A stretch of 28,713 nucleotides of DNA, from assembly GCA_049316905.1 (NCBI GenBank), contig JBMOJH010000040.1, positions 1 to 28,713 of the forward strand. The letters are read 5' to 3'. The translations under genes were made by a program, and so were the position numbers. The DNA is from CAIPVR01 sp049316905 (lineage in GTDB: Bacteria > Actinomycetota > Acidimicrobiia > Acidimicrobiales > Microtrichaceae). The first letter of the stretch is position 1; each line of letters starts with the position of its first letter. This document shows positions 8,097-14,217 of the stretch, one piece after another. Below the pieces are notes generated by a model. That model did not search any database. It worked only from the letters and a program-made list of their open reading frames with translations, and was not told the DNA's origin.

Positions 8097-8290
8097 GCGA
8101 CGGGCGGTCGGTCGGGGGCATCAGCCCCGAGCCCACGGCGGAGGAGGCGGTGGCCATCGTGGCCGCGCTCGAGGTGGGGCTGTCCCGTGGTGGTGCGGCC
8201 GCCCCGGCGGCGGAGCCGCCGTCGCGATGGCGCTGGTCCGGCCGGTGGTGGTCGAAGCCGATCCCGGCACGGCGCGACCGTCCCGCCTGA
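8093..8290 (+). CDS. Acyl-CoA carboxylase epsilon subunit
   Basis: A 65-residue protein starting at GTG 8093 inside a GTGA overlap with the beta-subunit stop, which implies translational coupling. The pattern PEPTAEEAVAIVAALEVGL followed by an Ala/Pro-rich linker and a Trp/basic tail (SRWRWSGRWWSKP) matches the actinobacterial epsilon subunit family. These small, variable proteins bind the carboxyltransferase and boost its activity. Position, size and the PT-x-EE-x-x-A core support the call, although primary-sequence conservation is low, as is usual in the family. The short 19-base gap to the convergent hydrolase stop at 8310 leaves little room for a terminator. Confidence 0.82.
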   Translation: MSDGRSVGGISPEPTAEEAVAIVAALEVGLSRGGAAAPAAEPPSRWRWSGRWWSKPIPARRDRPA

Positions 8291-8309
8291 TCCGGTTCCG
8301 CCCGGGCCG

Positions 8310-9101
8310 TCAGCCGTCGAGGAACGCGGTCAGGTCCCTCCAGGCGGAGGGGTCCTGGAGGATGAAGGCGTGCCCGCCCTCGTAGACGTGCAGGGTCGCG
8401 TCGGGGATCCGCTCCACGATGGCCTCGCCGTTGCGCACCGGGGCGATGTCGTCGTACCGGCCGCTCCCCACGAACGTCGGGGCGCTCACCAGGACCAGCC
8501 GGTCGAACACGTCGTGGTGTCGCCGGGCCTCGAGCTGGGCGAGTCGGCCGGCCCGCTGCTCCTCGGTCTCGGCGGTCGGGTTCCCGGCGGCGAGGATCAT
8601 CGCGAGCGCCGGGTCATCCGGGTGGGCGGCCACCCACTCCGGGGTCCAGCGCCGGTCCGACAGCTGCAGCGACCGGTCCGCCCGCTCCTTCAGGGGCAGG
8701 TCGGCGAGGGTGTCGAGCGGGTACGACGGGAACGCGCCGCCGGGTGAGGTGACGAGCAGCGCCAGGCGCTCGACGCGCTCCGGCCAGGTGACCGCCAGCT
8801 CCTGGGCGACCATCCCCCCGAAGCTCAGACCGGCCACGTTGCAGTGGTCCCAGCCGGCGTCGTCGAGCACGGCCGCGGCATCCGCCGCGAGGTCGGCCAT
8901 CGTGTACGGCGAGCCGTCGAAGGTGCTGCGGCCCATGCCCCGGTGGTCGTAGGCGATCAGCTCGTACCGGGCGGCCAGCATCTCGAGCAGCGGCCGGACG
9001 GCGTCGATCGTCGTGCCGGATCCGTTGCAGTAGAGCAGCGGCGGCCCGGAGCCCGCCCGTTCGTAGTAGAGCGTTGCTCCGGGACGGTCCACGTGGGGCA
9101 T
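8310..9101 (-). CDS. Alpha/beta-fold hydrolase
   Basis: A 263-residue cytoplasmic alpha/beta hydrolase with no signal peptide. The nucleophile is Ser93 in GLSFGG, the acid is Asp217 or Asp218 (SGRYDDIAP) and the base His244 (YEGGHAF). A HG-type oxyanion segment is replaced by CNGSGTT near residues 25-31, and DHRGMGRS is the usual strand-4 motif. It resembles the 3-oxoadipate enol-lactonase, haloperoxidase and esterase group, whose substrates cannot be assigned from sequence. ATG 9101 is preceded by a TAGCGT box. It is divergent from the metallophosphoesterase and convergent with the carboxylase operon, so probably monocistronic. Confidence 0.88.
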   Translation of the reverse strand: MPHVDRPGATLYYERAGSGPPLLYCNGSGTTIDAVRPLLEMLAARYELIAYDHRGMGRSTFDGSPYTMADLAADAAAVLDDAGWDHCNVAGLSFGGMVAQELAVTWPERVERLALLVTSPGGAFPSYPLDTLADLPLKERADRSLQLSDRRWTPEWVAAHPDDPALAMILAAGNPTAETEEQRAGRLAQLEARRHHDVFDRLVLVSAPTFVGSGRYDDIAPVRNGEAIVERIPDATLHVYEGGHAFILQDPSAWRDLTAFLDG

Positions 9102-9107
9102 GTCGTC

Positions 9108-9113
9108 ACGCTA
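9108..9113 (-). promoter_or_regulatory. -10 box, leaderless promoter for the alpha/beta hydrolase
   Basis: Read on the minus strand, TAGCGT lies 6 bases before ATG 9101 and no ribosome-binding site is seen. The 132-base divergent gap also holds the plus-strand box at 9221. Confidence 0.42.
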
Positions 9114-9220
9114 ACCATCGGCCGCCGGGCCGAGGTCCCACACCGCAGCGCTCCGGTCATCGGCGAGCCCGACCTCGCCGACCGCGCCGTGCCCGCACCG
9201 CCATCGTGGCGGCATGTCCC

Positions 9221-9226
9221 TATCCT
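9221..9226 (+). promoter_or_regulatory. -10 box, leaderless promoter for the metallophosphoesterase
   Basis: TATCCT is 7 bases before GTG 9234. This spacing helps choose GTG 9234 as the start, although the frame is open far upstream through the divergent promoter region. Confidence 0.5.
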
Positions 9227-9233
9227 CGGCGAG

Positions 9234-10250
9234 GTGGCCACCGACCCGCGCCCCGAGCTGCTGACGCTGGCCGACGACGAGGCGGTCGTGTGGCGGGGCG
9301 CGGAGCCCACGGTGTTCGACGGCCTCACGCCCGACGCCGAGGTCGACCTCGACGGCCACGTGGTGCGCACCCTGCCCCGTCGGGGCGACCTGCTCGCCCG
9401 GGTGGCCACCGTCAACGACGTGCACTTCGGTGAGACCATCTGCGGCCACATCGACGGCTTGGAGTGGGCCACGTTCTCCGCGGAGCCCGGCGAGCCGCCC
9501 TATCCCGAGACGATGAACGCCGGCGCGGTGGCCGACATCACCGGCTGGGAGCCCGACGCGGTGGTCGCCAAGGGCGACCTCACCTCGAACGGCACCCAGG
9601 AGGAGTACGACCGGTTCCTCGAGGTGTACGGCGGCGCGTTCGGCGACCGGCTCGTGCACGTGCGGGGCAACCACGAGAGCTACCACGGTCTGCATGCCGC
9701 GGCCTGGCCCACCCAGGAGCGGGTGCTCGACGGTGTGGTCCTCGCCGTGCTCGACACCTCCCGCGACGGCGTGCCGAACGGCCACCTCTCGGACGACCAG
9801 CTCGACTGGCTCGACGAGCTGGGTGCCCGGGCCGACCGGCCGGTGCTGGTCTTCGGCCACCACCCCACGTGGAACCCGGAGGAGAGGCCGAACCGGGACG
9901 AGACCTTCAGCCTCTCCGCGGATCACAGCGAGGCGCTCGCCCGGGTGTTCGGGCGTCGCGCCCGGCTGCTCGGCTACTTCGCCGGCCACACGCACCGGGC
10001 GAAGGTGACCCATCTTCCCGACGCCCCAGGAGTGCCGTTCGTGGAGGTGCCGTGCGTGAAGGACTACCCGGGCTCCTGGGCCGAGTACCGCGTGTACGAC
10101 GGCCTGGTCCTCCAGGTCCACCGGCGCATCACCGCGCCCGCCGCGCTCGCGTGGACCGAGCGCACCCGTGGCATGTTCGACGGCACCTATCCCGCCTACG
10201 CCCGGGGCACCTCGGCCGACCGCTGCTTCGCGATGTACGCCCGGTCCTGA
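9234..10250 (+). CDS. Calcineurin-like metallophosphoesterase
   Basis: A 338-residue binuclear-metal phosphoesterase. All five core motifs are present: NDVHF (Asp62, His64), KGDLT (Asp115), RGNHES (Asn146, His147), FGHHPT (His209, His210) and GHTH (His252, His254). A 55-residue N-terminal beta-rich extension (DLDGHVVRTLPRRGDLLARV) precedes the catalytic domain. The insert between motifs I and II (GLEWATFSAEPGEPPYPETM) and the ending SADRCFAMYARS are lineage-specific. No signal peptide is seen, so it is probably cytoplasmic. The substrate is unknown; cyclic nucleotides and phosphomonoesters are both common in the family. A perfect hairpin follows two bases after the stop. Confidence 0.92.
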   Translation: MATDPRPELLTLADDEAVVWRGAEPTVFDGLTPDAEVDLDGHVVRTLPRRGDLLARVATVNDVHFGETICGHIDGLEWATFSAEPGEPPYPETMNAGAVADITGWEPDAVVAKGDLTSNGTQEEYDRFLEVYGGAFGDRLVHVRGNHESYHGLHAAAWPTQERVLDGVVLAVLDTSRDGVPNGHLSDDQLDWLDELGARADRPVLVFGHHPTWNPEERPNRDETFSLSADHSEALARVFGRRARLLGYFAGHTHRAKVTHLPDAPGVPFVEVPCVKDYPGSWAEYRVYDGLVLQVHRRITAPAALAWTERTRGMFDGTYPAYARGTSADRCFAMYARS

Positions 10251-10251
10251 A

Positions 10252-10280
10252 CCCACGGGCGCCGGCGCGCCGCCCGTGGG
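10252..10280. terminator. Hairpin after the metallophosphoesterase
   Basis: CCCACGGGCG and CGCCCGTGGG form a perfect 10-bp stem with a 9-base GC-rich loop, starting two bases after the stop codon. There is no U-run. It probably acts as a high-GC terminator or 3'-end protector; the next gene starts 12 bases beyond it. Confidence 0.55.
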
Positions 10281-10292
10281 ACGATCCGACCC

Positions 10293-10919
10293 ATGGATCC
10301 CGCAGCGGTCAGGGAGGCCTTCGACCGGGCGGCCGACGCGTTCGTGTCGGTCGTCGCCACGATCACCCCCGACGAGTGGGCCCGCCCCGCCACCGACGCG
10401 TGGACGGTCCGCGAGCTCGTCGCCCACACCTCCCGGGCCTTCCTGACGGTGGAGCAGTACCTCGCCGCGCCCACCGGCAACCCCGGGCCGGCGTCCACGG
10501 CGGAGTACTTCACGGCGGCGCTCGACCTGCCCGGCATCCACGGTGACGTGGCCGCCCGGGGCCGGGACCAGGTGGCGGCGCTCGGTGACGAGCCGTCGGC
10601 CACGGTGACCGAGCTCGCCGGCCGGGTGGTGGCCCTGGTCCGGGAGCGGTCCGACGACGCGCCCGTGGGCACCTTCCTCGGCGACATGACCCTCGTCGAC
10701 TACCTCCCGAGCCGGGTGGTCGAGCTGGTGGTCCACACCCTCGACCTCACCGACGCGCTGGGCCGCCCGCCGACACTCGGCGGCGCCGCGGCCCGCGTCG
10801 CCCTCGCCGCGCTGGCCGAGACCGCGGCGCTGCGCCCGGGCCTCGTGGACCCGGCCGCGTTGGTCCGCGCCCTCACGGGCCGGGCACCATGGCGAGGTGA
10901 CTGCAACGTCCTCGGGTGA
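10293..10919 (+). CDS. Maleylpyruvate isomerase/DinB-fold protein, mycothiol-dependent type
   Basis: A 208-residue protein of the actinobacterial maleylpyruvate-isomerase-like (TIGR03083) family, a four-helix DinB fold. The predicted metal triad is visible: His45 in WTVRELVAHTSR, plus Glu144 and His148 in SRVVELVVHTLDL. Members bind Zn and often use mycothiol as cofactor, acting as isomerases or S-transferases; most are uncharacterised. The start ATG 10293 (MDPAAVREAFDRAADAF) is preceded by GACGAT at 7 bases, a poor -10. Its last 23 bases overlap the CoA-transferase start, so the two genes are coupled. Metal binding is well supported; the reaction is not known. Confidence 0.87.
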   Translation: MDPAAVREAFDRAADAFVSVVATITPDEWARPATDAWTVRELVAHTSRAFLTVEQYLAAPTGNPGPASTAEYFTAALDLPGIHGDVAARGRDQVAALGDEPSATVTELAGRVVALVRERSDDAPVGTFLGDMTLVDYLPSRVVELVVHTLDLTDALGRPPTLGGAAARVALAALAETAALRPGLVDPAALVRALTGRAPWRGDCNVLG

Positions 10920-12069
10920 GGGGGCCGGCGGCGACCCGTCCGACCCGATGGGTTCCCCCGGCCCGCTGGCCGACCTGGTGGTGATCGACTGCTCCACCGT
11001 CCTCGCCGGCCCCAACTGCGCGCGCTACCTCGCCGACTTCGGCGCCGACGTGGTGAAGGTGGAGCATCCCGACGGCGGCGACTCGATGCGTCGCATGGGG
11101 TGGGCGTATCCGGGTGATCCGGACGGCGACTCCGTCTGGTGGCGGGTGGTGGGCCGCAACAAGCGCACGGTCGCGCTCGACCTGAAGGACCCCGGCGACC
11201 TCGCGGTGATGCGCCGGTTGTGCGCCACGGCCGACGTGCTGGTCGAGAACTTCCGGCCCGGCACCCTGGAGCGCCTCGGGCTGGATCCCGAGGACCTCAT
11301 CGCGACCAACCCGCGGCTCGTGGTGACCCGCGTGACCGGATACGGCCAGGACGGCCCGTACCGGGACCGTCCGGGGTTCGCCACGCAGGCCGAGGCGCTC
11401 TCCGGGTGGGCGGCGATCAACGGCGAGCCCGACGGCCGGCCGTTGCTGCCACCGATGGCGCTCACCGACGAGGTGACGGCGCTCGCCGCCGCGTTCGCCA
11501 CGATGGTGGCGCTGCACTCCGGGGTGGGTCAGGTGGTCGACGTGAACCTGATCGAGTCGCTGATGCAGTTCATGGCGCCGTTCGTGGCCCACACCGGCCT
11601 CACCGGTGAGGTGCCCGAGCGGCTCGGTGGCGGCATCTTCTCGACCGTGCCGCGCAACACGTACCGCACCGCGGACGACCGCTGGATCGCGATTTCCACC
11701 AGCTCCGACTCGGTGGCCGCCCGGGTGATGGACCTCCTCGGCTACGGCGACGACCCGCGCATGACCGACTTCGCAGGTCGTCTCGAGCACCGGGCCGAGA
11801 TCGACGCCCGACTGGCTGACTGGATGGGCGGGCGCACCGCGGCGCAGGCACTTGCGGAGTTCGACGCGGCCGGCGCGGCGGCGGCACCGGTCTACGACGT
11901 GGCCGACCTCGCCGCCGACGAACACATCCGGCAACGGCGGTCGATCGTCGATCTCGACGGAGTGCCGATGCCGGCGCTGCTGGCCCGCCTGTCGGCCACG
12001 CCGGGTCGGTTGCGGTGGGCAGGACGCCCGCTCGACGCCGACGGCGACGACATCCGCGCCACCGACTGA
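10897..12069 (+). CDS. Class III (CaiB/BaiF) CoA-transferase
   Basis: A 390-residue family III CoA-transferase or racemase, expected to move CoA between carboxylic acids or act on 2-methylacyl-CoA. Hallmarks are VIDCSTVLAGPNCARYLADFGADVVKVE, the nucleotide-contact region GRNKRTVALDLKDP, VENFRPGTLERLGL and RVTGYGQDGPY. The segment GQVVDVNLIESLM corresponds to the catalytic-Asp region of formyl-CoA transferase, but here Glu220 occupies the aligned position. This is seen in many CaiB-like homologues and may mean a different substrate or racemase-like chemistry. The start is GTG 10897, overlapping the preceding gene. Homology to the family begins near residue 22, so a Gly/Ser/Pro-rich leader is unusual but has no better start. 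The substrate cannot be named. Confidence 0.92.
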   Translation: MTATSSGEGAGGDPSDPMGSPGPLADLVVIDCSTVLAGPNCARYLADFGADVVKVEHPDGGDSMRRMGWAYPGDPDGDSVWWRVVGRNKRTVALDLKDPGDLAVMRRLCATADVLVENFRPGTLERLGLDPEDLIATNPRLVVTRVTGYGQDGPYRDRPGFATQAEALSGWAAINGEPDGRPLLPPMALTDEVTALAAAFATMVALHSGVGQVVDVNLIESLMQFMAPFVAHTGLTGEVPERLGGGIFSTVPRNTYRTADDRWIAISTSSDSVAARVMDLLGYGDDPRMTDFAGRLEHRAEIDARLADWMGGRTAAQALAEFDAAGAAAAPVYDVADLAADEHIRQRRSIVDLDGVPMPALLARLSATPGRLRWAGRPLDADGDDIRATD

Positions 12070-12090
12070 ACCTCCACACCGAACCACGTG

Positions 12091-12108
12091 GCACCCCGGC
12101 GGGGATGC
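12091..12108. terminator. Small hairpin between convergent genes
   Basis: GCACCCC, loop GGC, then GGGGATGC pair with one bulged A, in the 43-base gap between the CoA-transferase and GGDEF-gene stops. It is a weak, possibly bidirectional terminator candidate with no U-run. Confidence 0.3.
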
Positions 12109-12112
12109 CCGG

Positions 12113-13042
12113 TCACTCGGAGATCGCGACCTCGATCCGGTCCTGCTTCCACTCCTGCGCGGCCACCAGTGCCCCGCGGGCCTGGTCGACGAGCTCGTCG
12201 GTGCCGAAGGCGTGCGCCGGGTAGCAGGCCACGCCGGCCCACATCGTGTGGCTCCCGAACCGACTGACGAGGTTGCGCCGGATTCGCTCGACGGTCCACA
12301 CCGCGCCGTTCTCCGGCGTGTCCTCCAGGATCACGGCGAAGGTGCCGTCGTCGAGTCGGCAGGCGATGTCGGCCTCGCGGACCGTCTCGCGGATCGACTC
12401 CGCGATGCGCGCCGGCGGCGCGTCGGCGGTGCCCTCGGCGGCCAGGCCCTCGGCGACCTGCACCAGGGCCACGGCCACGGGCCGGAGGTGGCGGCGGGCC
12501 GAGGCGAGTCGGGACCCGAGCGCCACGTGGAAGTACGCCTCGGAGAACAGTTGCGACTCGGGGTCGGTCAGTGTGGCGGCGGTGTGCGCGCCCCCGATGC
12601 CGTCCACGACGGGCCGGCCGGCGGCCGGCCGGGCCGGGGTCGAGCCCTCGAGCTCCGCCACACGCTCCTCGGCCGAGGCGAGCCGGGCCCGCAACTCCTC
12701 CACCTCGGCGGCGGTCGCCGCCCCGGTCACTGCCCCGGTCACTGCCCCGGTCGGGGAGGTGCCGTTGATCATGATCGGGTCGCCGGCGGCGCCCACTGCG
12801 GGCGTGTCGGCGACGGATCCCGTGGAGCCGGTTGATCCGGAGGGGGAGACGGCAGCCGGTGCGGGTTCGTCGGTCCGGTGGCGGGCGGAGAGGACGAGCA
12901 GCACGCAGGCCGCCACGGCCGCCAGACCGGCGGCCGCGACGAGCCAGGGGAGGTCGCTCGCCGCGCCGGCGATGCCCAGCACCGAGCCGATGACGCCGAG
13001 AAGTGCCGCGAGCACACGGAGGTCCGCCGTTGTCCTGTCCAC
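12113..13042 (-). CDS. Membrane protein with degenerate GGDEF domain
   Basis: A 309-residue protein. Two transmembrane helices lie at about 10-27 and 32-52, followed by a Ser/Thr/Gly/Ala linker (60-110), a short coiled coil (111-133) and a GGDEF-like fold (about 157-309). The fold is recognised from SEAYFHVALGSRLASARRHLRPVAVALVQV, READIACRLDDGTFAVILE and GVACYPAHAFGTDELVDQAR. The catalytic GGDEF site is replaced by DDGTF (231-235), so diguanylate cyclase activity is unlikely. A c-di-GMP/GTP sensor or scaffold role is possible. The start is uncertain: GTG 13042 or 13045 follow GGGAGG, while ATG 13054 overlaps that site. It lies about 107 bases downstream of threonine aldolase in a gap rich in hairpins. 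Confidence 0.8.
   Translation of the reverse strand: MDRTTADLRVLAALLGVIGSVLGIAGAASDLPWLVAAAGLAAVAACVLLVLSARHRTDEPAPAAVSPSGSTGSTGSVADTPAVGAAGDPIMINGTSPTGAVTGAVTGAATAAEVEELRARLASAEERVAELEGSTPARPAAGRPVVDGIGGAHTAATLTDPESQLFSEAYFHVALGSRLASARRHLRPVAVALVQVAEGLAAEGTADAPPARIAESIRETVREADIACRLDDGTFAVILEDTPENGAVWTVERIRRNLVSRFGSHTMWAGVACYPAHAFGTDELVDQARGALVAAQEWKQDRIEVAISE
12721..12752. repeat. 12-bp tandem repeat inside the GGDEF gene linker
   Basis: CCCCGGTCACTG occurs twice in full and once in part. On the coding (minus) strand it encodes VTGA repeats at about residues 99-108 of the flexible linker before the coiled coil. The in-frame 12-bp unit could expand or contract by slippage without breaking the gene. 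Confidence 0.75.
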
Positions 13043-13062
13043 CACACCTCCCATCGGCGGCG

Positions 13063-13139
13063 GGACGGGATGACGTGAGGATTCCCGTCCGCGGCCGGGC
13101 CGTTCGGCCCACTCGCCCCTGTGGGGCTCCGACAACTTA
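13063..13139 (-). promoter_or_regulatory. Promoter-like box and hairpin-rich leader of the GGDEF gene
   Basis: On the minus strand TAAGTT (13139-13134) resembles a -10 box; I see no convincing -35. Three hairpins follow toward the gene: GCCCC/GGGGC with a 3-base loop (13115-13127), GGGCC/GGCCC (13097-13110), and an 8-bp GGACGGGA/TCCCGTCC stem with a 12-base loop (13063-13090). The last ends about 20 bases before the start codon. They may form a regulatory leader, or terminate threonine aldolase transcripts. Confidence 0.38.
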
Positions 13140-13149
13140 GCGAAGTGGC

Positions 13150-14184
13150 TCAGTCACGCGGAGTGTCCACGAGGTCGAGGAACCGGTCGACCTCGTCCGC
13201 CGTGGAGGACCAGGACGTGACCAGCCGGGCCACTCGACCCCCCGCTCCGGTGGGCATCGAGTAGAACTCGGCGCCCCCGGCCCGCCACGCGGCCTCCTCG
13301 GCCGCGTCCGCGAGCGGCACGAAGACCATGTTCGTCTCCACCGGGAACGACGGGACCCGGCCACGTTCGACGAGGCCCTCGCCGAGGCGGGTGGCCATCG
13401 AGTTGGCGTGGTCCGCGTGGCGCAGCCAGGCGTCGTCGGCCAGCCAGCCGAGGAACTGGGCGGCCACGAGCCGCTGCTTCGACAGCAGGTGCCCGAAGCG
13501 CTTCCGGTGGCGGTCGACGTGGGTCACCCGGTCGGGTGAGAAGACCACCAGGGCCTCGGCCGCCAGGGCACCGCCCTTCGTGGCGCCGAACGACAGCACG
13601 TCCACCCCCGCTCGCCACGTCAGGTCGGCCGGTGACGCGCCGGTGGCGGCCACCGCGTTGGCGAACCGGGCACCGTCCATGTGCACGGTGAGACCCGCGG
13701 TGTGCGCCGCCGTGGCGAGCGCGGCCACCTCGTCGGAGCGGTACCGGGTGCCGACCTCCGTCGACTGGGTGAGGCTGAGCGCCGAGTGCGGCACGGTGTG
13801 CACGTCGTGGTCCACCCGGGCCGCGGCCGCGGCGAGCGCCTCGGGCCGGAGCTTCCCGTCCTCGCCGTCGAGGGGGAACAGCGTGATGCCACCCCCGATC
13901 ACCGTCGGCGCCGCGAGCTCGTCCACCGCGATGTGGGCGAGCCGGTGGCACAGCACCCCGCCCCAGGGCGGGCACGCCGCGGCCAGCGCGAGCGAGTTCG
14001 CGGCCGTACCGGTGGCGACCGGCCAGACCTCCACCTCGCGCTCGAAGAGCCCGCCGAGCGCCTCGGTCAGGGCCACGGACGCCGGGTCGGCGCCGTAGGC
14101 CGGGCCGGATCGCGACGCCTCCTCCGAGAGCGCGGCCAGCACCTCGGGGCAGACGCCGGAGGTGTTGTCGCTGGCGAACCGCAT
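13150..14184 (-). CDS. Low-specificity L-threonine aldolase-like PLP enzyme
   Basis: A 344-residue fold-type I PLP enzyme of the beta-eliminating-lyase/threonine aldolase group, which cleaves threonine or allo-threonine to glycine and acetaldehyde. The N-terminal MRFASDNTSGVCPEVLAAL is diagnostic. VATGTAANSLAL binds the phosphate, HMDGARFANA holds Asp170, which contacts the PLP ring nitrogen, and Lys203 in LSFGATKGGALAAE is the predicted Schiff-base lysine. Arg319 in GGRVARLVTSW probably binds the carboxylate. The length is normal. It lies 33 bases downstream of the mutase gene and is likely co-transcribed with it. Glycine and acetaldehyde production would link to C1 and C2 metabolism; stereospecificity is unknown. 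Confidence 0.9.
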   Translation of the reverse strand: MRFASDNTSGVCPEVLAALSEEASRSGPAYGADPASVALTEALGGLFEREVEVWPVATGTAANSLALAAACPPWGGVLCHRLAHIAVDELAAPTVIGGGITLFPLDGEDGKLRPEALAAAAARVDHDVHTVPHSALSLTQSTEVGTRYRSDEVAALATAAHTAGLTVHMDGARFANAVAATGASPADLTWRAGVDVLSFGATKGGALAAEALVVFSPDRVTHVDRHRKRFGHLLSKQRLVAAQFLGWLADDAWLRHADHANSMATRLGEGLVERGRVPSFPVETNMVFVPLADAAEEAAWRAGGAEFYSMPTGAGGRVARLVTSWSSTADEVDRFLDLVDTPRD

Positions 14185-14217
14185 GCCGGTGTCCGAGGGG
14201 GTGGCCGGTTGCCGCGG

